From Euglena gracilis (Eukaryota > Euglenida > Euglenophyceae > Euglenales): a stretch of DNA of 64,000 bases. Shown piece by piece: positions 31,803-38,588 of the stretch. Made by a program: the position numbers and the translations under genes. The DNA lies in NCBI GenBank assembly GCA_039621445.1, contig CP154954.1:46603847-46667846 (forward strand). The letters are read 5' to 3'. A model generated the notes under the pieces. That model saw only the letters and a program-made list of their open reading frames with translations, was not told where the DNA came from and did not search any database. Position 1 is the first letter of the stretch; every line of letters begins with the position of its first letter.

Positions 31803-32855
31803 TCAGGTTGCCGTTGCCTTTAAATCCTTAGAGACATCCAACGGCAACACTTTTCCCAGGCAATACGCTATTACGTCACTATTATACTCCTGGAAAAAAT
31901 GTTCCACCGGTTCCCAATTCTCCTCCTCAAACCCTTGCCACTTCGTTAAGAAAAACATTTTTCCCTTAACGAACTTGTGGTTTAGGATTTTATCCACTAA
32001 CCAGGTATCTGAGGCACCTTCCGCCTCAGGTACCGTCCGCCGGTGGAAAAATAGGGGGATAGGCTTATCAGATGTGGGGTCCTCCACATACACCTTCAAA
32101 GCCTTCCGATGGGCCTTCATAATATAGTCCGGTTTAACCTCAATTAGGTAGGAGTGAATTCCCTCCCTCGCGGTAACCTTGCAAGGGCCCAACCAACGGG
32201 AATCCAATTTTGTGCCACTATCGGGGGGTCTCAGGTACCACACCAGATTCCCCACCTCCAATGGCTCCCAACCGTCTAAACCACGGTTGGCCCGAGCACA
32301 TTGCTTGGCATGCAAATTATTCATTTTGCCAGCCACTACCAAATCAGTTTCTCTTTGCCGAGAGAAAAATGATCTGGCATCTTCACAATCCCTTAACGGT
32401 TCATAAGGTAAACCACCCAATGAACGGTGTCGACCGAACAAGATTTGAAATGGGCTTAGGCCACTCTCCCCCGGCGTATCATGGATACGGTCTAGTGCTT
32501 GGGGGAGGGCTTCAACCCAATTCAACTTGTCCTCAACCTGAATTTTCTTAAGCCGTTCCATTATTTGTTGGCCAGCCCTCTCCGCCCTACCATTAGCCTG
32601 GTGATGGTAGGCCTGGGAATAGGCTTGCCTAATTCCCATCAAGGCACACATTGTCTGCCACCAACCGGCGACAAAATGTGAGCCTAGATCGGAAGTAATA
32701 ATGGATGGGACACCAAAGGTCTCCAAGCATGCAACAGCATTTGCTTGGCTGCCTTGGCTCCCGTAAATCCTTTTGCTAGGTGGGGGATCGCCACTATCCA
32801 ACCGGAGTGACGATCCACACACACAAGCATGGAGTCGTAAGAATTGCCTTCCCAC
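31803..32855 (-). CDS. pol: Integrase catalytic C-terminal half plus chromodomain
   Basis: Integrates the cDNA into the host genome. Residue D56 (TSDLGSHF) and E92 (NGRAERAG), 35 residues apart, complete the D,D-35-E triad whose first Asp lies in the preceding frame. A GPY/F-like segment (DSRWLGPCKV) follows near residue 220. Residues about 284-331 are a chromodomain: WLVDKIL, a KGK-M-FFLTKWQGF strand pair and ENWEPVEHF, then a C-terminal helix. Trp285, Trp306 and Phe309 sit where the methyl-lysine aromatic cage lies in HP1-type chromodomains, so binding to methylated histone H3 is plausible. The true coding sequence enters from the previous frame near 32740 by a one-base shift, so the first 40 residues of this frame are not real. 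350 residues. Confidence 0.9.
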   Translation of the reverse strand: MGRQFLRLHACVCGSSLRLDSGDPPPSKRIYGSQGSQANAVACLETFGVPSIITSDLGSHFVAGWWQTMCALMGIRQAYSQAYHHQANGRAERAGQQIMERLKKIQVEDKLNWVEALPQALDRIHDTPGESGLSPFQILFGRHRSLGGLPYEPLRDCEDARSFFSRQRETDLVVAGKMNNLHAKQCARANRGLDGWEPLEVGNLVWYLRPPDSGTKLDSRWLGPCKVTAREGIHSYLIEVKPDYIMKAHRKALKVYVEDPTSDKPIPLFFHRRTVPEAEGASDTWLVDKILNHKFVKGKMFFLTKWQGFEEENWEPVEHFFQEYNSDVIAYCLGKVLPLDVSKDLKATAT

Positions 32856-34144
32856 TCCACGAGAGGCATGCTAAACATGTCAAGGGCCACCGAATACATT
32901 ACGGCTGGGGGTATGGGTGTAGATTCCACTAAACCCTTAAGACTCGCCGGCCTTCGGCACGCTTGGCAAGTCCCACAAAGGCCCATGACTCCTTTAGCAA
33001 AATCTCGAGCGAGTGAGGAATCAGCCCAATCATACCTAAGGGACATGCATTCCCATAGCCTTGGGAATCCCACATGCCCTTGGTATGAGTGGTGATCTCG
33101 AATGAGTTTTTCTTGGAGAGATTTGGGCACACAAAGCCTCTCCTCGAAAAACATTTTGTCACCAAAAACTTTGATATTTTCAGGCCACGGCACCTTTGAA
33201 TCCTGGGTAGCGTGAAAAAATGGTGACCAACGGGGACATTTTAAATATTCCTCCCTCCACGATAAATACCACACAGAACCAGGGGGGATGGGTGAGGAAT
33301 CGGTTGTAGAAGTGGCTTCCCCACCCTCACCACTCAAACCACCTGAAGACAACACAGGTGATTCTCGGTCTGCCCCAGGTACCTCAGTGGTAGCCGCGGC
33401 AGCAGGGTCAGGGGTTGGCGTCGTTGGCGAAGCTGGTATAGAAGTGGGTGTCAATCGAAAATGCTCCCCCCTTGGCTCTTGGACCTCCTCCACAAGACTT
33501 GTCTCATTCCCAAACTCGTCAACCCGAGTTGAGAATGAAACATGTTTTCCTTTTTCTCCCTTGGGGGTGGAGGTTGAACCCAAACCCTGGGGTTTTGTTC
33601 CTCCAAGTGGTTCTGACTTCCTATCCCCCGGTCGTGTGCACCGTCCACTCGCGTCCCCGGACCCCGTGGTAGCACCACCCCGTGTGGTGACTCCACGAAT
33701 GTATGTGTTGGCTGTGGTTGGTTGGTCCACCAACCGTAGCCACATACATTCGGCTTCCTCCATTTTTTCGGTTTGAATGATTTCCCTCATTTCCTCGGTG
33801 TCAAGGGCTGACCCATGCCTTGAAATGTCCTTCAAGGCTTGGGAGGCCGGGTAAGCCCATCTCGACAACAAATCGGCTACGGTATTCTCCCGCCCCGGGA
33901 TATACCCAACCGACAGATCAAATTTTGATAAAATCTGATGCCACCTAGCCCTTCTCCCAATGGGACCACTTGGTGTGTCTAGAACCTCTCTAGCCCAGGA
34001 TTCTAGAGCCTTGTGGTCCGTGAGAACCAGGACGGGCTGCAGCCCAATCCATGATTCCCACTTTTGTAAGGCTAGGATTATGGCATAAGTCTCCTGTTCC
34101 CTAGGTGCCCAGTTTCTTTGGCTGCCCGTTAGCTTCCTACTCAT
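32684..34144 (-). CDS. pol: RNase H C-terminal part, linker and integrase N-terminal half
   Basis: RNase H degrades the RNA strand during reverse transcription. E18 (EQETYAII), D43 (LTDHKALESW) and D91 (ENTVADLLSRW) supply its acidic residues; the first Asp is in the upstream frame. Residues 97-290 are a low-complexity Ser/Thr/Pro/Gly linker, longer than I expect between these domains. Integrase follows: HHCC finger H352, H357, C390 and C393, and the first catalytic Asp at D422 (VALDMFSMP). The frame is lost near residue 460 by a one-base shift, after which integrase continues in the next frame. The start is marked by an 8-bp duplication (TCATGAGT twice) at about 34136-34151, which broke the polyprotein inside RNase H. 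486 residues. Confidence 0.9.
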   Translation of the reverse strand: MSRKLTGSQRNWAPREQETYAIILALQKWESWIGLQPVLVLTDHKALESWAREVLDTPSGPIGRRARWHQILSKFDLSVGYIPGRENTVADLLSRWAYPASQALKDISRHGSALDTEEMREIIQTEKMEEAECMWLRLVDQPTTANTYIRGVTTRGGATTGSGDASGRCTRPGDRKSEPLGGTKPQGLGSTSTPKGEKGKHVSFSTRVDEFGNETSLVEEVQEPRGEHFRLTPTSIPASPTTPTPDPAAAATTEVPGADRESPVLSSGGLSGEGGEATSTTDSSPIPPGSVWYLSWREEYLKCPRWSPFFHATQDSKVPWPENIKVFGDKMFFEERLCVPKSLQEKLIRDHHSYQGHVGFPRLWECMSLRYDWADSSLARDFAKGVMGLCGTCQACRRPASLKGLVESTPIPPAVMYSVALDMFSMPLVEWEGNSYDSMLVCVDRHSGWIVAIPHLAKGFTGAKAAKQMLLHAWRPLVSHPLLLPI

Positions 34145-35082
34145 GAACTCATGAAGGCGACAGGCACGGTACGCTTGGCCCGTACGTCTTCAGGAGTAGG
34201 AGCCCTGTCCTCCCCAACCAATTGTTCAAGGGTGGCACCAACCGCATACTGGCTGGCATCCACTCTTAAAACAAATGGTTTGTCTGGCTTAACGTGTTGT
34301 AAAATTAATTCACTGCACAACAGTGATTTAATTTTTTCAAATGCCTCAATGTCGGATGGTTCCCAAGAAATTCTTTTCTTGGAACCCTTCTTGCCGTCCA
34401 CTCGAGAAACTTTGAGCTTATCCTGAAGGCAAGCGACAATGTGGGCATAATCCTTCACATAGGAGCTGTAAAAATTTGTGAACCCCAGAAAAGCACGTAG
34501 ACCCGTGATTGTTTGGGGTAGCTCCCATTTTTCAATGGCCATAAGCTTTCCAGGGGATGGTTTTCTCACCCCACCACCCAGAACATGGCCACAAAACTCA
34601 ACTTCTTTTACGAAAAGACGGCATTTTCTTTTGTCAGCTACAAATCTGTCTTTTCGTAAAACTTCAGGGACTCTTCGCAAATCCTTGTCGTGTGCTGCGA
34701 GTAAATCCTCACCAGGACCCACTCGAGCTCCAATCAAAATGTCTTCGATGTAAGGATCGGCCACGTCCCCCACCGGGAAGAGGCGATCCTCCATCATTTG
34801 CTGAAACTGCTGGCTTGTGTTTGTTAGACCCATCACATTAACCCTCCACTGAAAAAGACCGAGGGGGGTACTGCAACATGTGATGGGCCGGCTTTCCGGG
34901 TCCAACGGCTGTTGGTGGAAAGCCTGCCGTAAATCCAAGATGGAAAACATCATGTTTCCACCTTGTTTTACCAGGAGGTCTTCAATTACGGGAAGGGGGT
35001 AGGACACACGCCTAGTTTGACTGTTAGGCCCCCGCATGTCTACCACTCCCCTCCATTCGCCTCCTTTTTTTCGGCACCACAA
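34141..35082 (-). CDS. pol: Reverse transcriptase palm/thumb and start of RNase H
   Basis: Copies element RNA into DNA. Motif A is FSILDLRQAFHQ (D50), and LFQWRVNVMGL with TNTSQQFQQM is the motif B region. Motif C reads YIEDILI (111-114): the first Asp of the Y-x-D-D active site is Glu, encoded by GAA. CGHVLGGG and LRAFLGFTNFY follow, and RNase H begins with FVLRVDASQYAVG (D275). The frame joins the upstream RT frame by one extra A in a run of seven (near 35075) and ends at the 8-bp duplication. Apart from motif C and these shifts, the protein looks well conserved. 313 residues. Confidence 0.92.
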   Translation of the reverse strand: MWCRKKGGEWRGVVDMRGPNSQTRRVSYPLPVIEDLLVKQGGNMMFSILDLRQAFHQQPLDPESRPITCCSTPLGLFQWRVNVMGLTNTSQQFQQMMEDRLFPVGDVADPYIEDILIGARVGPGEDLLAAHDKDLRRVPEVLRKDRFVADKRKCRLFVKEVEFCGHVLGGGVRKPSPGKLMAIEKWELPQTITGLRAFLGFTNFYSSYVKDYAHIVACLQDKLKVSRVDGKKGSKKRISWEPSDIEAFEKIKSLLCSELILQHVKPDKPFVLRVDASQYAVGATLEQLVGEDRAPTPEDVRAKRTVPVAFMSS

Positions 35083-35674
35083 ATGTTACGGACAGCCGTT
35101 TTGAAACTGTTCCCTTGGGCAAACGCTCAACAAATTTCCGGTCCCACCATTCCTGGGGGACCTTTTTGTGAGCTTCAAATCTTTCACCGTGTAAGACAAA
35201 GGGTTTTTGCCGTGTGGGTACAGCCCCCTCCTTCAGAGGAATCTGGGCGTAACCATAAGGTCCCCGAACGGGAGGGTCGGGGGGTACCTCCGTACCCAAC
35301 ATCTCCCCTTCAAAATCCTGAAAAATTTTATCCCGAAATGCTACCACCCTGGGGTCCTCCTTCTCACCCGAGTCGCGAGCCTGGATTATGGCATTCACTG
35401 CCTTGTCCTCGGCTGGCGATTCGGTGAGATGCTTGGCTATGGTATGCAATTCCTTCTTGCCAAGGAATTTTGGTTGCATATCAAAGCCTTGCAAGGGTAG
35501 GTGCAAATTCATTTTTTGCAGGTCCAACCACACTTTTTCATTTTCAAGGGACTCCGTGGTTGGTGCGTTTTCAGGGGATTCTCCGAAGTCAGAAACCACA
35601 ACCCCAATTCTTTTTTGTGAATTGTGTTTTTTCTTCCCCTTATGGGATTTCCGTTTCTGATTTCTTGATCCCAC
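35024..35674 (-). CDS. pol: Protease-RT linker and RT N-terminus
   Basis: A basic linker rich in Lys/Arg (KRKSHKGKKKHN) leads into DPPVRGPYGYAQIPL, TRQKPFVLHGER and WWDRKFVERLPKG. These match the forward elements (PPVRGPYGYA, FMHGER, WIDMKFIEP) and form the fingers of RT. It ends LSVTFVVPKK, where one extra A shifts translation. The upstream junction with the methyltransferase-protease frame lies between 35509 and 35674 and needs another one-base change. 216 residues. Confidence 0.85.
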   Translation of the reverse strand: MGSRNQKRKSHKGKKKHNSQKRIGVVVSDFGESPENAPTTESLENEKVWLDLQKMNLHLPLQGFDMQPKFLGKKELHTIAKHLTESPAEDKAVNAIIQARDSGEKEDPRVVAFRDKIFQDFEGEMLGTEVPPDPPVRGPYGYAQIPLKEGAVPTRQKPFVLHGERFEAHKKVPQEWWDRKFVERLPKGTVSKRLSVTFVVPKKRRRMEGSGRHAGA

Positions 35675-37236
35675 CCGTTCAAGAAAGTCAGATTAGGATT
35701 GTCAAAAACCAAGGCCTTATGGTGTGGGAAAACACCCAAACCATGTTCGGCTAACCATGGAAACGATAATATAGCATCTACCTCAATATCCGCGAGGTAG
35801 AATTCCCCTTCGAGGTACAAGGCCTGGGTGCCCCCCTGCCCCGTACCCCTACGTTGAAATCCCAACTCCAACTTAATACACTGGTCGCCCCCCAAAACAC
35901 ATTGGCCGTTGGCAGCCACCAGCCGAACTGGCATTCGCGGTGACCTGGCCAAATGTCTTGGGACGATGGACCTTTTGACCAGGTTCACCTGGGCTCCCGT
36001 GTCAACCAAAATTCTGAGCTGCCTGGCATCTCCGTTAGGGAGATACGTCTGCAATAGCATCAAAAGTTGCAGCTCGTTTTCAATGTGCAACACCTGATTA
36101 ACCTTCAAGGTGTTGGCCAGATGACAGCAACGGTCTGGAATTTCCCATTCCTCAAAATGCTGGGAATTTTGGGAAATTTCTTTGGGCTGGCCCCCCAGGA
36201 TATCCCCAGCACTTAGGAGATAATCAATCACCAGGGGGGTTATCCTTCCTTTTTGTCGGGCGGTAAACTTCATTTTTCTGCCCCCCAACAATTCACGGTG
36301 CCGGAACTGCCCATTGTCCCCCATCACCAGGTAAGGGCACGATTCGCCATCACACAACACCGACCGTAATTGTGAAATGGCTGGGCAGCACCAAAAACGT
36401 GTGGGCTTTTTATAACCCCAATCTGAAAACTGACAATAATCAATGTCGATATAGGGCAGGTTTTTCACCACCTCCCTATTTCGCAAAAGACCAGTGCGGG
36501 GGTTCTCCAACCACCACAACTTGGGCTGAAAATAATTTATAATTTCCAGGGCTTTCTCCACCAGGGCATCCGCCTGGGAGAAATCCCTTGGTCTGGGGTT
36601 ATAAGCCGTGGAATAAATATTACAGGGGGGACTAGCGGCAATAACCTCAAAAAATCCAACCGGGTATCGCCTGTAGTCCCAGGTCAAAATGTCTGTGTGG
36701 GGGTGGAAGTCCGTCCAAGGAGCATTTTCAATTGACAAAACTTCATACCCCCGTTCTGCCAACCGCCTCCTCACTGAATCTGTGCCAGCAAATAAATCTA
36801 ATGCCTGAGGTCGCTGGGCTGATGGTGGGGAGTTGGGCTGTGGCAGGTTTGTATGCAAAATGGGAACCCTTGAACATTTCCCTTCCCTCCAGGAGTATCG
36901 GGTCCGATTCAAAAATCTGGGGGGCTGATCCAAAGAATGTTTCTCACCACACCCCGAATCAGCCATAAAATCCTGTACACCCCAGTTTTTTGAATCAGAA
37001 ATATTTACACCGTTTTCCTCACAGGGGGGAGAGACACGGCCATGGGCAGCCCCCCCCCTTCTCAAACTGCCCCTGGCCCCCCTATTGGGCCCCAGGGGGA
37101 GAAGAGGTGGGCCCACCCCCCTTTGACCATGCACCCCCCTTGCCTGAGGAATTTCGCTGAGTGGTTGGCTGCCCTTTACCCTTGGGCTGCCCCTTGCCTT
37201 TTCCATTATTTTGCCAAAAATCCTTAGATTTAGCAA
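35509..37236 (-). CDS. C5-cytosine DNA methyltransferase fused to aspartic protease
   Basis: The methyltransferase (about residues 140-345) would transfer a methyl group from AdoMet to C5 of cytosine. Motif I is LDLFAGTDSV (146-155) and the acidic loop end SIEN (168-171). TDILTWDYRRYP is at 181-192. Motif IV ASPPCNIYS contains the catalytic Cys205, and motif VI LENPRTGLL has Glu244 (Pro replaces the usual Val). A distal block CQFSDWGYKKPTRFW has Arg280 in the place of the QxRxR motif, and RQKGRITPLVIDYLL resembles motif X. The retropepsin follows, VDTGAQVNLV (411-420) and DAILSFPWL (487-495), and would process the polyprotein. The first 80 residues overlap the nucleocapsid frame and are probably not used; a frame change near 37080 enters this frame. 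No break occurs inside either domain. 575 residues. Confidence 0.92.
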   Translation of the reverse strand: MLNLRIFGKIMEKARGSPRVKGSQPLSEIPQARGVHGQRGVGPPLLPLGPNRGARGSLRRGGAAHGRVSPPCEENGVNISDSKNWGVQDFMADSGCGEKHSLDQPPRFLNRTRYSWREGKCSRVPILHTNLPQPNSPPSAQRPQALDLFAGTDSVRRRLAERGYEVLSIENAPWTDFHPHTDILTWDYRRYPVGFFEVIAASPPCNIYSTAYNPRPRDFSQADALVEKALEIINYFQPKLWWLENPRTGLLRNREVVKNLPYIDIDYCQFSDWGYKKPTRFWCCPAISQLRSVLCDGESCPYLVMGDNGQFRHRELLGGRKMKFTARQKGRITPLVIDYLLSAGDILGGQPKEISQNSQHFEEWEIPDRCCHLANTLKVNQVLHIENELQLLMLLQTYLPNGDARQLRILVDTGAQVNLVKRSIVPRHLARSPRMPVRLVAANGQCVLGGDQCIKLELGFQRRGTGQGGTQALYLEGEFYLADIEVDAILSFPWLAEHGLGVFPHHKALVFDNPNLTFLNGWDQEIRNGNPIRGRKNTIHKKELGLWFLTSENPLKTHQPRSPLKMKKCGWTCKK

Positions 37237-37918
37237 GGGCCTGACTCAGCGGTTTATCACACTCATAAAAATAATGTCCGGGCTCCCCACAGTTGAAGCA
37301 TGGATATGGGGACCTGCCCCTACCCGATGCCTGCGGGGTCCAGGTCTTCCACCCCTTGCCTTGCCGGGCTGGGGTACTGGACTTTGGGTTCGCGACCGAC
37401 GAAGAAGGAGACCTGCCCCGCTGGGCTGACTGGGCTGGCCCCTTATCTCCCTTTGGAGCTGGCTGTGAGGCAGATTTTGAGGTGTGACCCTGCCCCCCGG
37501 CTGCTGGTGCTGACATGGATGTTGGGGACACCGGGGGGGTCTGGCCTTTTTCCAACACCTGTATTTTCCCCGAGCCTTTTGTTGTCGATTTGCTGAATAA
37601 TCTGGGAAAATGGTGCTGATTCAAAGCCAAATCCTGCTTCTCCCGAAGAGCTAACTTGCCCTCGGCAAAAGCAAACATTTCCTCAACAGTCATTAGTTGT
37701 TCCACCAATTCGGCGTTGAGGAAATTTTCCATTCCCTGCAATTTCCTTCCATTTACGGCTGTTAATTTCAGTGCCTCTTCCGAAGAACTGAAATAAATAA
37801 GGCAAATGTCACCAGGGTTTTTGATAACCAATTTCCGTGGATCAATCCCCCCAGTGATCTGGCTCACACTCCTTTTTCCCATCCACCGTGGGATTTGGTA
37901 TCCCTGTGAGCCTGACAA
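37082..37918 (-). CDS. gag: Gag C-terminal part with CCHC nucleocapsid
   Basis: A helical segment (LVEQLMTVEEMFAFAEGK, 71-88) aligns with the forward elements. A Ser/Pro/Lys-rich linker follows, then a zinc knuckle CFNCGEPGHYFYEC (C207, C210, H215, C220; spacing CX2CX4HX4C), then a Lys/Gly-rich tail. It binds element RNA in the particle. The frame overlaps the upstream capsid frame by 77 bp and the downstream methyltransferase frame by 155 bp. 278 residues. Confidence 0.9.
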   Translation of the reverse strand: MSGSQGYQIPRWMGKRSVSQITGGIDPRKLVIKNPGDICLIYFSSSEEALKLTAVNGRKLQGMENFLNAELVEQLMTVEEMFAFAEGKLALREKQDLALNQHHFPRLFSKSTTKGSGKIQVLEKGQTPPVSPTSMSAPAAGGQGHTSKSASQPAPKGDKGPAQSAQRGRSPSSSVANPKSSTPARQGKGWKTWTPQASGRGRSPYPCFNCGEPGHYFYECDKPLSQALAKSKDFWQNNGKGKGQPKGKGQPTTQRNSSGKGGAWSKGGGPTSSPPGAQ

Positions 37919-38588
37919 TGGGTTGTTTACGGGCTCGATTATCCTCCTCTTTTATGCAAAACTTGCTTAAAAAAGGAGGAATTCTTTCCAAGAATAATCT
38001 CCGAGCCTCCCCGGCTGTGGCATCCTTAACATGGTGCCAGGCACTGCAAAAATTAATCCAAAATTCTTGCAGATCCGCCCGGGTTATTTTTCCTTCGTTA
38101 ACCATGGTTACCTCCTGCCATATTTTCCGAGCCGTCAGCCCCTTACTCGAGGCATAACGGTTCTGGAATTGGGCCAATATGGTGGGGTAACCTAATTTAG
38201 CTCCATTCAGCCGATAGAACCTTATTTCCTCCCGGAATCTGGGTCCTAAACATGCCTCAAAAACCTGCAGCTTTTGCGAATCAGAATACGGTTTGCCTGA
38301 TGTCAACCTATCCCAGTAAAGATTCCAATCTACTTCAAAATCTTGCCAGGAAATGCTGCCCGTTTCATCAAAATAGGGCTTAGCACCTCCCTGCAAAATT
38401 TCGAAAGCTACTGGGTCACTGATAAAAGGAAAACCCAACCCGTGACCTGGGTTGGCTGCAGCCCCCCCCTGTCCCGATGGGCCTAATCGAGAAAGCAGGG
38501 GCTGCGGAAACATGTGGGGGGACACACAACGACACACAAGAAACCACTGCCGTGTCTTGCATGTCCTCCAAAACAAATCCCCCCTCAA
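37842..38588 (-). CDS. gag: Gag capsid domain
   Basis: The helical retrotransposon capsid (retrotrans_gag type): WQDFEVDWNLYWDRL, KLQVFEACLGPRF, KIWQEVTMV, ADLQEFWINFCSAW and GEARRLFLERIPPFL in order. It continues the protein of the upstream 882-residue frame after a change of frame at a C run near 38465-38480, so its first 40 residues are probably not translated. It ends VDGKKECEPDHWGD, where a further shift leads to the nucleocapsid frame. 248 residues. Confidence 0.85.
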   Translation of the reverse strand: MRGDLFWRTCKTRQWFLVCRCVSPHMFPQPLLSRLGPSGQGGAAANPGHGLGFPFISDPVAFEILQGGAKPYFDETGSISWQDFEVDWNLYWDRLTSGKPYSDSQKLQVFEACLGPRFREEIRFYRLNGAKLGYPTILAQFQNRYASSKGLTARKIWQEVTMVNEGKITRADLQEFWINFCSAWHHVKDATAGEARRLFLERIPPFLSKFCIKEEDNRARKQPIVRLTGIPNPTVDGKKECEPDHWGD

